64,000 nucleotides of DNA from Flavonifractor sp. An82 (lineage in GTDB: Bacteria > Bacillota > Clostridia > Oscillospirales > Oscillospiraceae), in NCBI RefSeq assembly GCF_002159265.1, contig NZ_NFHG01000011.1, positions 1 to 64,000 of the forward strand. The letters are read 5' to 3'. A program made the position numbers and the translations under genes. Position 1 is the first letter of the stretch, and each line of letters starts with the position of its first letter. Of this stretch, positions 17,561 through 25,896 are shown piece by piece. Below the pieces are notes generated by a model. It saw nothing but the letters and a program-made list of their open reading frames with translations. It searched no databases and was not told where the DNA came from.

Positions 17561-17890
17561 ATGGGAACTGCCGCAAAAGAATTGCCAGCGTGTCCGGTGG
17601 AAACCACGCTGATGTTGATTAGTGACAAATGGAAAGTGTTGATCTTGCGGGATTTACTCCCCGGCACGAAACGCTTCGGTGAATTAAAAAAATCCATAGG
17701 CCATGTATCTCAAAAAGTCTTAACCGCTCAGCTGCGTGAGATGGAGAGCAGCGGACTTCTTACCCGAACCGTCTATGCGGAAGTTCCTCCGAGAGTGGAA
17801 TATACGCTGACGGATTTGGGATACAGCTTGAAGCCCATTCTGGACGCCATGTGGAATTGGGGCGAGAACTACAAGGCGCAAAACAGTTAA
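17561..17890 (+). CDS. HxlR-family redox-type transcriptional regulator
   Basis: 109 residues: CPVETTLMLISDKWKVLILRDLLPGTKRFGELKKSIGHVSQKVLTAQLREMESSGLL is the winged-helix core. The conserved N-terminal Cys (residue 11) is the position used by quinone/electrophile-sensing members such as YodB. Divergent from the oxidoreductase at 17274 and flanked by matching operators, so it most likely represses the two flavin/NAD redox genes until an electrophile arrives. Confidence 0.9.
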   Translation: MGTAAKELPACPVETTLMLISDKWKVLILRDLLPGTKRFGELKKSIGHVSQKVLTAQLREMESSGLLTRTVYAEVPPRVEYTLTDLGYSLKPILDAMWNWGENYKAQNS

Positions 17891-17892
17891 TA

Positions 17893-17940
17893 AAAGAGTG
17901 CCGCAGACCATCTCCAATGAATGGTTCTGCGGCACTCTTT
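17893..17940 (+). terminator. terminator after the HxlR gene
   Basis: Long hairpin AAAGAGTGCCGCAGA.CCAT / ATGG.TCTGCGGCACTCTTT right after the stop, ending in CTTTCG; A-run on the left makes it potentially bidirectional. Confidence 0.8.
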
Positions 17941-18182
17941 CGATTATCATTCCTCCACTTTTTCTGGTAAGAGATTTTATCTTCTTCTGGCTGTTATTTA
18001 GGGTAAGATGATCTTCAAGTTGTGAATGAAGAAAGAATCTTTTCAAAGTGATATGGCCTTCACTGCAAGGTAATGTCCTTAGGCCTGGTATGCGGTACAG
18101 CCGGTTTTGATTGTTACAAATTTTGTAGTGGCTATTTCCTCTGATGTGTGCTATTGTGTCTTGCTACAAGGAGGCGGGGCAC

Positions 18183-18473
18183 ATGAACGAAACTCTGAAA
18201 TTGCTGTACGACAGATTCTATACACCTCTGCCCATGGTAGGATCCGAACAGGAAGTGGAAACCTGCCACCGGCAGCTTATTGAGTGGCTGGACAAGCCGG
18301 AGCGTAAACTGGTGCTGCGGATCATCGACGCCCAGAACCTGATGATAGAGCAACGCTCCGTGGACAGCTTTATCTGCGGATTCCGTCTGGCGTGGGAAAT
18401 GGCAAACGAACTGAATCATTTTGAAACGAACAGGCATCCATCTCCAGAGGAAGAAGCGGAGATGGATGCCTGA
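18183..18473 (+). CDS. small conserved protein of unknown function
   Basis: 96 residues from ATG 18183, which has an AAGGAGG ribosome site 9 bases upstream; the longer frame starts inside the leader. Charged, helical: ETLKLLYDRFYTPLP then QLIEWLDKPERKLVLRIIDAQN. This resembles a small Clostridia family of unknown role. A hairpin (18433-18470) overlaps its last codons and may serve as terminator. A similar leader sequence is found at 10264-10315. Confidence 0.6.
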   Translation: MNETLKLLYDRFYTPLPMVGSEQEVETCHRQLIEWLDKPERKLVLRIIDAQNLMIEQRSVDSFICGFRLAWEMANELNHFETNRHPSPEEEAEMDA

Positions 18474-18481
18474 TTGTATCC

Positions 18482-19354
18482 CTACTTAATGACAAGGGTG
18501 CCGCCCAGCCGATACCGGCACAGTCCAAAGCCTGTTTCAGATCGCTCTAAAACGGTCTCCGGGATTTGTTTCAGATACTTCCGCCCAAAGCTGGTGGTGC
18601 CGAAATATGCGTCAAAGTTGGCCACCGGCAGCACCACCCAGTCGGAGTCCTCCGGCTTATTGGCAAGGTAGTAGGCCGCCAGCGTCTCCACCATCTCCAC
18701 GGGAACGCCCTTAGGCGTGAGGCTGCGAAGTTGCACCACCAATGCGGGTGGAAGTATCGGTTCCTCTGTCCGGAGCGGCCCCAGCTCCAGAGCCTGGGCC
18801 AGAAAACTGTCAAACCGCAGGCCCCACTGCCCCTTGGTGGTGGGGGCGAACAGGGGGATCTGCATCTGGATCACCTTGTCCCGCCAGGCATGGTCAAAGC
18901 CCTTTTCCGTGGCGACGCACTTCTTCTGGGCGCTGCTGGATACCCGCTCCGGATTTTCCCTCACAAAGGTTTCCACTCGATGTACATGCCTGTGAAACCA
19001 TCCGCTGCCGTTTTCATCCACAAGGCTGGGGAATTCAGAATGAAGGTCCCCAAAATCACTACCAAACTGCCACGCCTCCCGGGGCGTGGCGTTTTTGTTG
19101 CTTGGCACACTGCACCAGGCGCACAGGCCCCGCTTGGCATAGTCGATGCGTTCCCGGGGTGCTTCGGCGGGGCTGCCATCCTCGTTATGAAACAGAAACC
19201 CTCTCGCCAGGATGGTCAATACCCGGTTGAGCCCCTCAAAGTCCAGAATGGTGTCGAAGGTGAACCGGCCCAGGTAGGTGGTGTCCTGCTTGTTCCGGGC
19301 GGTGTAGTTTACTGCACCGGTGTAGTCCTGAAACTCCTTCCACTCATTCAGCAT
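18482..19354 (-). CDS. unknown protein coupled to the RNA-polymerase-like gene
   Basis: 290 residues from ATG 19354, which lies inside the end of the polymerase-like gene (11-base overlap), a strong sign of coupled translation and joint function. No domain recognised. Visible features: FTFDTILDFEGLNRVLTILARGFLFHNED, a Cys pair in GLCAWCSVP, and GRKYLKQIPETVLERSETGFGLCRYRLGG near the end. No membrane segment or signal peptide. It could be a processivity, specificity or regulatory subunit; that is inference from position only. Confidence 0.72.
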   Translation of the reverse strand: MLNEWKEFQDYTGAVNYTARNKQDTTYLGRFTFDTILDFEGLNRVLTILARGFLFHNEDGSPAEAPRERIDYAKRGLCAWCSVPSNKNATPREAWQFGSDFGDLHSEFPSLVDENGSGWFHRHVHRVETFVRENPERVSSSAQKKCVATEKGFDHAWRDKVIQMQIPLFAPTTKGQWGLRFDSFLAQALELGPLRTEEPILPPALVVQLRSLTPKGVPVEMVETLAAYYLANKPEDSDWVVLPVANFDAYFGTTSFGRKYLKQIPETVLERSETGFGLCRYRLGGTLVIK

Positions 19355-22300
19355 GATCCACCTCCAGCACATGTTCCTCGATGTGGTCCGGCAGCAGATC
19401 CCACAGCAGGTTCCGCTTACCCAGAGCCACCACATAGGGTACCGCCAGGCTGGGCCGGACGGTCTTATTCAGCAGCTTGCGGCAGACCTTGGACACCACA
19501 GCCCCCTCGTTGCCGCTGAAGGGAGCAGACAGATAGGCCTCCATCATCTTCTGGAAGGCCGGGGAGTCCGCCGGGCGGCGGAGCTGCTTCCGTTCCCGTG
19601 CTGCCTCCAGATCGTCGATATCGCAGACCAGATCACCCAGCAGACGGAACCCGCCATGGCGGAAGTCGGTCAGGAGGTCGTAGTAGTCGGCTCCCTCCGG
19701 CAGCCACTCCCGCAGGAATGTTTCTCTCTGTGCTTCTGTCATCAGGTGCCACTGCTGTTCCACAATCTCCTTTCGCAGAGCGGCGATACGCTCCGGGGAG
19801 AGCTGCTGGAAGAAGGCATACAGTTCGTCGCTGTCGTAGACTTCTTCCTGTCCCCTGGCGTAGAGAATGCGGTCAATGTCCGTTTTCCGCTGCTGTCCCC
19901 TGGCGGGGGCACGGCAGGCCCGGATGCGGGAGAGACAGTGCTCGTAGTCCCACAGCAAGGCAGAGACAGAAGAAAGAATGTTTTCGTCCAACTGCTTCTT
20001 CCAACTTCGCTCCCGGGCGAAAGCGAACAACTCGCTGTCCTTTGCCGGTTTCTTTTGTATCTTGGGCGTATTGCGCTCCAGCTGGCGGGCCAGCCAGGGC
20101 AATCGCTCCACCGGGGAGTCCACCGTGTCCCAGTCGATCCCGGCAAAGAAGGTCTCCAGCCGCTCCCGGTGGGTGGGCTCATACCAGGCGCGGTTACGCT
20201 CCTCCGCACGCTCCACCAGGTACTTGTATTGGAGGAAGGGGGTGCGTTTCACGCTTTTCCTGCTGAGAAATTCATCCAGATTGGGGCGCACACCGGTCTT
20301 GGCCGCGTCGATCTCCAGCCCGCTGTAGATGGCCAGGGCCTCCAGATCCCGGCGGCACCGCTTGCGCTCCTCCGGGTCGGCATGGTCGTTGTAGGCGATG
20401 ACGCTGCGATCCAGGGCGGCGTTGCAGATCTGTCCGATGCGGGCAGCAAAGGTGTTCTCCACCGTCTGAAACCGAGCCTGCCAGTCGTTGGCGTCGGACT
20501 TGGGTGCGGAGAGAGCGGGGATCTTCAGCAGGGGCAAGTTGGCGTTGTTGGAGAGCTGCTGATGGACATCGTAATCATAGTTCCGCTTCACACAGCGGTT
20601 CAGGATGGGATCGGCAATGGTCTTGATGAGGTCGCCGTCGTAGTCGGCACCGCCCAGCCGCTCCGCTGCCAAACTGTCTGCAGACACCATGACCACATCG
20701 GTGAGATGGCCCAGGTAATGCTGGCGCAGTGCGTCTCCCCCCGGATACACCGACAGCTGTAATTCCTCGTTCCGGGCAATGTGGGGATTGCGGAGCAGAG
20801 TACAGCTGTCCTCGTGGTCATAGACTGCACCAGGAGCAAAGAAGCTGTCCTCCGCAAAGAAATCTCCCATCACCTGATTGCAGAAGTCCCGCTCACCGGG
20901 CAACTGGAACACACGGGGCGCAATTAACTGCCGCAGCAGTTCCAACAGATCACCGGAGAGGAATCGGTTGTCCCCTGGCACCAGCAACCGCCCAACGGCG
21001 TAGCCTCGGAGGATCTTCCGGGCCTGCCCATCCAGCTGTTCCGTGTAGATAGGCTCACGGATAAACTTCGGGTTCTTCTCCAGCACCCGGGCCATGATGT
21101 TCGCCCGGCTTCCCCTGGGCTGGCTCAGGCCCCGGCGAAAGTATTCCTGCTGATATGTTTCATCGGCACGGAAGTTATAGTAGGCCGTCTCGGTGGCCTT
21201 GGTCAGCCACTGCCGGGGATCGTCCTCCGGGCTGTGGTCCCAGCCCTCCGGCAGGTCGGCAGGGCGGAACTCCTCCGGCTGGATGGAGAGGGTGGAGAGA
21301 AATTGGTAGTTGAGCTCCACCAGCTTTTCCGGCTCCGTCTTGCTCAGGTTGGTGATGTACAGGGCGTGGTTGTAGTCCCGAAAGGCGTCCCAGTAGTCCT
21401 CCCAGGTCATACCGTTCTCCCGCAGCCAGCCGTAGGCTTTGAACTGACTGCAAGTGAGGATGATGTCCACACTGCGGACGGGGTGCGCCTTGCCCCAAAC
21501 ATCTACGATGCTCTGGGTACCGCTTCTCTTCAAAAAGTCCTTGAAGTCCACCTGATGGAGCATCCCTTTGATGTAGGGCATCCGAATCTGGAAGGAGGTG
21601 TGGATGTGGCTGCCGCAGCAGGCCTTGTCCACCACATCGGCGTACTCTTTGGAGATGAGGCCCACGCCGTCAAAGCAGGTGATGTCCAGAGTTTCCAGTG
21701 TATCTGCCCTGTAGAAGGTTCCCGGCTCTCTGCCTTCCCGCAGGGTGATGACGGGGGCTCGCTCCACTCTCTTGGATGAATTGTCTATGACAATGACCCG
21801 GTGAGGTTTGTCAATGCGGATGCCGTCCACCCGGGTTCCGCTGGAGAACATGAGGCCGTTGTAGGCGTAGAGTTTACTGAGCTGGCAGCGGTCCAGCTCC
21901 ATGTTCAGCATGATCCGCTGGCGCATTGGCTCATACAGATCCGCCCGGATGAAGGAGAGGCGGGACTGGCGGCTCATGCTGGCGGAGCGCTCGAAAGCCA
22001 CATAGCGGTGTGGGCCGCTGCCGAAGTCCAGAACGATCCCCTCGGGACGGAACATGTCTCTGGCCTTCTCCCGGCGGGCCTGCTGCGTCTTTCCGGTTCC
22101 ACGCCGGTCAAAGATCCCGGCGAAGTCCATATAGAACAGCACATCGGAAAGCGATGTGACTTTCTCATCGCTACGCTCCCGCCAACCCTCCCCGTGGAGT
22201 TGGTACATCAGTTGATGGAACATGGCGCAGCTGTCCTGCTCGTGCTTGGCACCCGGTACCTTGCAGTGCTCGGTGGCACTGCGGTTCAGAGCAAAGGTGT

Positions 22301-22373
22301 AAACGCCGTCTTGCTCCGCGGCATAACTCATCACCGCCCGGGCAGAGAGTTCGTAGATCTGATAGGTCGTCAT
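19344..22373 (-). CDS. RdRP/QDE-1/YonO-like two-barrel RNA polymerase
   Basis: 1009 residues. It carries in order the motifs of two-double-psi-barrel RNA polymerases of the eukaryotic RNA-dependent RNA polymerase kind: CFDGVGLIS (about 233-241), FQIRMPYIKGML (261-272), SQFKAY with its lysine (309-314), LLRNPHIARNEEL (526-538), VVMVSAD (561-567) and the metal-binding GGADYDGDLI (574-583; DxDGD at 577-581). The spacing and order match that family rather than bacterial RpoB/RpoC. Expected activity: RNA synthesis on a DNA or RNA template. It is co-translated with the 18482-19354 protein and diverges from a RepA-like gene on a mobilizable element. Assignment by motif reading only; family confident, template and role unknown. 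Confidence 0.85.
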   Translation of the reverse strand: MTTYQIYELSARAVMSYAAEQDGVYTFALNRSATEHCKVPGAKHEQDSCAMFHQLMYQLHGEGWRERSDEKVTSLSDVLFYMDFAGIFDRRGTGKTQQARREKARDMFRPEGIVLDFGSGPHRYVAFERSASMSRQSRLSFIRADLYEPMRQRIMLNMELDRCQLSKLYAYNGLMFSSGTRVDGIRIDKPHRVIVIDNSSKRVERAPVITLREGREPGTFYRADTLETLDITCFDGVGLISKEYADVVDKACCGSHIHTSFQIRMPYIKGMLHQVDFKDFLKRSGTQSIVDVWGKAHPVRSVDIILTCSQFKAYGWLRENGMTWEDYWDAFRDYNHALYITNLSKTEPEKLVELNYQFLSTLSIQPEEFRPADLPEGWDHSPEDDPRQWLTKATETAYYNFRADETYQQEYFRRGLSQPRGSRANIMARVLEKNPKFIREPIYTEQLDGQARKILRGYAVGRLLVPGDNRFLSGDLLELLRQLIAPRVFQLPGERDFCNQVMGDFFAEDSFFAPGAVYDHEDSCTLLRNPHIARNEELQLSVYPGGDALRQHYLGHLTDVVMVSADSLAAERLGGADYDGDLIKTIADPILNRCVKRNYDYDVHQQLSNNANLPLLKIPALSAPKSDANDWQARFQTVENTFAARIGQICNAALDRSVIAYNDHADPEERKRCRRDLEALAIYSGLEIDAAKTGVRPNLDEFLSRKSVKRTPFLQYKYLVERAEERNRAWYEPTHRERLETFFAGIDWDTVDSPVERLPWLARQLERNTPKIQKKPAKDSELFAFARERSWKKQLDENILSSVSALLWDYEHCLSRIRACRAPARGQQRKTDIDRILYARGQEEVYDSDELYAFFQQLSPERIAALRKEIVEQQWHLMTEAQRETFLREWLPEGADYYDLLTDFRHGGFRLLGDLVCDIDDLEAARERKQLRRPADSPAFQKMMEAYLSAPFSGNEGAVVSKVCRKLLNKTVRPSLAVPYVVALGKRNLLWDLLPDHIEEHVLEVDHAE

Positions 22374-22394
22374 TGGCTCACCTCCGTTTGCTCT

Positions 22395-22422
22395 ATTCTA
22401 CCACAAACCATTTCAAAATCAA
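22395..22422 (-). promoter_or_regulatory. candidate promoter of the polymerase-like operon
   Basis: On the minus strand TTGATT and TAGAAT, 16 bases apart, about 22 bases before the start codon, which has a GGAGGTGAG ribosome site. Short leader; moderate match. Confidence 0.45.
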
Positions 22423-22433
22423 AACGAATACTA

Positions 22434-22463
22434 CTCCCACTTCTTTTGAGGTGGGAGCTTTTT
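22434..22463 (+). terminator. terminator-like hairpin in the leader of the RepA-like gene
   Basis: CTCCCAC/GTGGGAG hairpin followed by CTTTTT, 33 bases before the start codon of the RepA-like gene on the same strand. Since only antisense DNA lies upstream, it may act as an attenuator. Confidence 0.5.
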
Positions 22464-22495
22464 GTATTCAAATTCTTGAAATGGAGGTACTAAAC

Positions 22496-23572
22496 ATGAA
22501 CAACAAAATGAACCATCCCCTGATCACAGTTGACGGCAGAACCCTGATGGATCGTCCGCTGGAACCGCCCAATTTTGTGGTGGACACCCTGATCTCTCAG
22601 GGCCTGCACATCCTGGCAGGCTCCCCGAAAGTGGGCAAGTCCTGGCTTGCTCTGTGGCTGGCGGTGACGGTGGCTAAGGGAGAACCTGTCTGGAACATGA
22701 CCACCAGGCAGGGTACCACCCTCTATCTCTGCCTGGAGGATTCTGTCCTCCGCATCCAAAACCGGCTTTTCGAGATCACGGAGGATGCACCAGACAGCGT
22801 CCACTTCTGTACCGAGTGCGCCCTCATCGGCCAAGGGTTGGAGGAACAGGTGGACGCATTCGTCGCCGCACACCCCGACACCGTGCTGGTCATTATCGAC
22901 ACCCTGCAGATGGTCCGACCGGTACACGACGCCACCTACGCCAATGACTACCGGGATCTGTCTGTGCTCAAGCGGCTGGCGGACAAGCACGGCATTGCCA
23001 TCCTGCTCATCCACCATCTGCGGAAAGAAAAGGCGGAAGATGTGTTCCATCGGATCTCTGGCACCACCGCTATCAGCGGTGCAGTGGATTCCAGCTTCAC
23101 ACTGGTGGAAGAAAAGCGGGGCAGCGGCAGGGCCAGACTGACCTGCGTGGGCCGGGACATCGAATACCGGGAGCTGGAGCTTCGACGCAGCGAGGAAAAT
23201 GTGTGGGAGTTGGTTTCGGATAGCAGAGAAGAACCCGTGCTGCGTGAGGATCGGATCGTCGTTCTCCTCTCTGCATTTATGAGCACCAGAACAATATTTA
23301 TCGGCACTCCCACGGAACTCTCCGAAAAGATCGACCCTGACAGAATCGAAGGGGTAACGCCCAAAAAGATTTCAAGGCTGATCCTGCAAAGCATTGAGGC
23401 CCTAAGAAAAAATGGGATTCAGGCAACGGTTCGCCGCAGCAACGGGAAGCGAGTAATTGAGCTGCGTCGTGCCGATAGTGTCGATTTGGAGGGTGACGGA
23501 GAAATCGTCCCTATCGACCCTGTCGAGGCGCTGTGCGGCGATTTGCGGGCAGTTTCCGGGTGCGGCGAGTAA
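22496..23572 (+). CDS. RepA-like AAA ATPase (replicative helicase type)
   Basis: 358 residues from ATG 22496 (GGAGGT 9 bases upstream). ILAGSPKVGKSWLAL is the Walker A, VLVIIDTLQMV the Walker B, and ILLIHHLRKE plus ISGTTAISGAVDSSF are RecA/RepA-hexamer motifs. Similar proteins (AAA_25/RepA type) are helicases of plasmids and mobilizable elements. The C-terminal 100 residues look like a winged helix. Its presence next to MobC and a relaxase suggests element B can replicate after transfer. Confidence 0.85.
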   Translation: MNNKMNHPLITVDGRTLMDRPLEPPNFVVDTLISQGLHILAGSPKVGKSWLALWLAVTVAKGEPVWNMTTRQGTTLYLCLEDSVLRIQNRLFEITEDAPDSVHFCTECALIGQGLEEQVDAFVAAHPDTVLVIIDTLQMVRPVHDATYANDYRDLSVLKRLADKHGIAILLIHHLRKEKAEDVFHRISGTTAISGAVDSSFTLVEEKRGSGRARLTCVGRDIEYRELELRRSEENVWELVSDSREEPVLREDRIVVLLSAFMSTRTIFIGTPTELSEKIDPDRIEGVTPKKISRLILQSIEALRKNGIQATVRRSNGKRVIELRRADSVDLEGDGEIVPIDPVEALCGDLRAVSGCGE

Positions 23573-23883
23573 CTCCCGCAAGGCAAAAAAAACGCCGTGT
23601 TGGGCCGCTTGTGGCCGAAGGAGGAGTGCGGGTGTTCGGCGCGGGAGAATCACCTCCAAACAGGGTTCCCGCCGAAGCCCAGCGCCAGCGGGTTCGGTGG
23701 GAGGAGGACAAGCGACAGAGAGAGCGAGCTTTGCCGCTGGCGGCGAAGCGAGGGATTCGTCGTCCGCTTGGACGACGGCCAGCATCGCGTTTGTCTGGTC
23801 ACCGGCAAAGCCGCCGCCCGCCTTCCGCATAATTTCCGGGCAGAAGCCCGGACCCACTTTTTCTGCAATTTGGAGGAAACGAT
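23573..23883. other. probable oriT region of element B
   Basis: GC-rich, no credible gene, between the RepA-like gene and MobC. At 23725-23748 it has CGAGCTTTGCCGC-TG-GCGGCGAAG, a near-perfect stem found again (loop CT, arms unchanged) in front of the relaxosome genes of element C at 51748-51771, with a further matching GAG.GAT. A second imperfect repeat around GTCGTCCGCTTGGACGACGG follows. Position next to mobC plus the shared stem points to an origin of transfer. Confidence 0.55.
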
Positions 23884-24195
23884 ATGAAAAAAGATATCAA
23901 ATTCAGCACCCGGATGGCATCCGAAGACCGGGAGGCCATCAAGGAATTGGCGAAACGCTCCGGGATGTCTATGAGCGATTATGTGACAGCTTGCTGTCTG
24001 GGAAAGCAGGTAGTGGTCATCGATGGACTGAAAGAAGTGCTCAAGGAGCTGAAGTCTATCGGCAGAAATCTGAATCAGCTTGTCACCCTGGCGCACATGG
24101 GGCGCGTCACAGTGATCAATCTGGACAGCGTACGCCAGGCGTTCTCTGAACTCTGTGCTGCTGTCCGGTTGATTCTGGAACGAAAGCGGTGGTGA
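23884..24195 (+). CDS. mobC: MobC-family relaxosome protein
   Basis: 103 residues: an N-terminal ribbon-helix-helix (KFSTRMASEDREAIKELAKRSGMSMSDYV) and the MobC motif LKELKSIGRNLNQLVTLAHMG. It binds oriT and assists the relaxase, whose gene starts 3 bases later. GGAGGAAACGAT ribosome site. Confidence 0.9.
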   Translation: MKKDIKFSTRMASEDREAIKELAKRSGMSMSDYVTACCLGKQVVVIDGLKEVLKELKSIGRNLNQLVTLAHMGRVTVINLDSVRQAFSELCAAVRLILERKRW

Positions 24196-24198
24196 AAA

Positions 24199-25566
24199 AT
24201 GGCGATCATCAGCTTCACTAACTACAAGCGAGGACAGACCACCGGATGCATGGGAGCCGTGATGCGGTACACCATGCAGAACAAGAAAACCGAGTGTGAC
24301 GGTCAACAGTTGGTCACAGGCATCAACTGCCAGCCGGAATCTGTCTACGCGGACTTCATGACCACCAAGCGCCTGCATCACAAAACCGACGGTGTGCTGT
24401 TCTACCACATGGTGCAGAGCTTTCCAAAAGGCGAGGCAGTCGACCCAGTCACCGCTCATGCGGCGGCGCTGAAGCTGGCTGAGTACTATGAGGGGTATGA
24501 AGTTCTGGTCTGCACCCACACAGACCGGGAACACATCCATTCCCACTTCCTCATCAACTCCGTTAACTTCGATACAGGAAAGAAGCTGCACATCGCAAAA
24601 GAGCAGCTCCAGGAACTGCGGCAGCGCAACGATCAGGTCTGTATGGAGTTTTCTCTCCCTGTGTTTAAGCCAACGGACAGGAAAGAAAAGACCAAGACGA
24701 TGTCCATCGGCGAGTATCACACGGCTGCCCGTGGCCAGAGCAAAAAACTGCAGCTCATGAATATCATCAACGACTGTATGCGCCACGCCTCCAGCCGTGA
24801 GGAATTCATTGCGCTGATGGAGAGCGAGGGCTACAAGGTACGCTGGGAAACCTCCCGGCGGAATATCACCTACACCACACCCAGCGGCTGGCAGTGCCGT
24901 GACCGCCTGCTATTCGGAGACAAGTATTTAAAGGAGAATATGGAATATGAGTTCAGGATCAGAGAAGAAATTATCTATGGACGAACTGCTGGAGAAGAAC
25001 CGACCTGCGCAGATGGTACAGACCACGCCGCAGCTCCCGGCACAGGAGCTGACAACGCCTCCCGAAGTGCATCCCACAAAAGCGGAGTTGGAGGAACTGC
25101 TGAGCAGCCTCTGCATGCTGGGGTACCACACCGAGAGACAGACTGGTTATCTGAAGAAGGTCAACGAACTGCTGGCGCAGCTTCCGACCCGGACGCAGAT
25201 GGACGAACTGCTGAAAGCGGTGAAGCATCTGGAGAAGATGAGCGAACAGGCTGGGAAACAGAGCGAGAAGCGTTTTTCTCTGCCCAGCATCAGGCTGCCC
25301 AGACCGAGTCTGCCGTACATTCCATGGGCCAGTCTGCTGTTGGGTCTGGCAGCCCTGGCGCTGACTGGGCTGGTGCTGTGGGTGGTGTGGTCCAGCTTGG
25401 CCACGCTCTGGAGCGTGGCGAGGGGCCTGCTCCCGTGAGGGACGCCACCACCACGCACTACCACGCAGACAGCAAGGCACTTCGAAAGGAACGGCAAAAG
25501 AAAATCGCCCAAGGCCACGCCGAGGACGACCACGAAGAAGAACAAACTTGGCAGCAGACCATGTAA
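24199..25566 (+). CDS. relaxase/mobilization nuclease (element B)
   Basis: 455 residues. N-terminal relaxase domain: FYHMVQSFPKGE, then TDREHIHSHFLINSVNFDTGKK with the HxHxH-type metal site. It belongs to a different family from relaxases A and C. From about residue 260 the sequence becomes low-complexity because a second gene (24947-25438) is encoded in another frame over the same DNA; after that gene ends, the relaxase resumes a charged, well-formed tail, KALRKERQKKIAQ then GHAEDDHEEEQTWQQTM, matching the tails of the other two relaxases. Followed by a 65-residue gene with its own AGGAGG. Confidence 0.88.
   Translation: MAIISFTNYKRGQTTGCMGAVMRYTMQNKKTECDGQQLVTGINCQPESVYADFMTTKRLHHKTDGVLFYHMVQSFPKGEAVDPVTAHAAALKLAEYYEGYEVLVCTHTDREHIHSHFLINSVNFDTGKKLHIAKEQLQELRQRNDQVCMEFSLPVFKPTDRKEKTKTMSIGEYHTAARGQSKKLQLMNIINDCMRHASSREEFIALMESEGYKVRWETSRRNITYTTPSGWQCRDRLLFGDKYLKENMEYEFRIREEIIYGRTAGEEPTCADGTDHAAAPGTGADNASRSASHKSGVGGTAEQPLHAGVPHRETDWLSEEGQRTAGAASDPDADGRTAESGEASGEDERTGWETEREAFFSAQHQAAQTESAVHSMGQSAVGSGSPGADWAGAVGGVVQLGHALERGEGPAPVRDATTTHYHADSKALRKERQKKIAQGHAEDDHEEEQTWQQTM
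24947..25438 (+). CDS. membrane-anchored protein nested out of frame inside the relaxase gene
   Basis: 163 residues wholly inside the relaxase gene in a different frame. AAGGAG lies 10 bases before ATG 24947. The product reads like a real protein: a charged N-terminus (KKLSMDELLEKNRPAQM), helical coiled-coil-like stretch (ELEELLSSLCMLGYHTERQ and ELLKAVKHLEKM) and one clear C-terminal membrane segment (about 125-152). The opposite frame is Gly/Ala/Ser-rich, so this frame is probably the constrained one. Possible role: anchoring the relaxosome at the membrane. Unknown family. Confidence 0.65.
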   Translation: MSSGSEKKLSMDELLEKNRPAQMVQTTPQLPAQELTTPPEVHPTKAELEELLSSLCMLGYHTERQTGYLKKVNELLAQLPTRTQMDELLKAVKHLEKMSEQAGKQSEKRFSLPSIRLPRPSLPYIPWASLLLGLAALALTGLVLWVVWSSLATLWSVARGLLP

Positions 25567-25580
25567 AGGAGGATGATCAC

Positions 25581-25778
25581 ATGAGTTATCAGCAGGCAAT
25601 GTATGATCGGGAGCATCCCCGATACTCTGAGCCGACAGAATATATCACGATGGAAGTGGACGGACTGATTGTTGCCCTACGCTTCAAAAACGCCGTTACA
25701 CAGCCTGACACAGTATCTGCAATTGAGCAGACGCTGTTGATGGCGCAGGACTTTGAAAATCTGAACAAGCCCGCTTGA
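25581..25778 (+). CDS. small conserved protein of element B
   Basis: 65 residues from ATG 25581, preceded by AGGAGG at 8 bases. ITMEVDGLIVALRFKNAVTQPDTVSAIEQTLLMAQDFENLN; no known domain. Sits between relaxase and recombinase, the usual place for small recombinase partners. Confidence 0.6.
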   Translation: MSYQQAMYDREHPRYSEPTEYITMEVDGLIVALRFKNAVTQPDTVSAIEQTLLMAQDFENLNKPA

Positions 25779-25896
25779 TTCAGTAGACTTTTTACCAGTG
25801 GTGTGGGATACTGTGTGTGCATATGAACCTTGACAACTGAATGAACAGCAAACCATATGCACCGCAGTCCTACACCAGAAAGGACAAGGTGCAATC

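Noticed and set aside
19353-20762. 469-codon plus-strand frame opposite the polymerase-like gene
   Set aside because: Antisense shadow; the minus strand encodes the ordered polymerase motifs.
23533-23832. Arg-rich open frame over the element B oriT region
   Set aside because: No ribosome site, overlaps the end of the RepA-like gene, composition typical of a GC-rich shadow frame.
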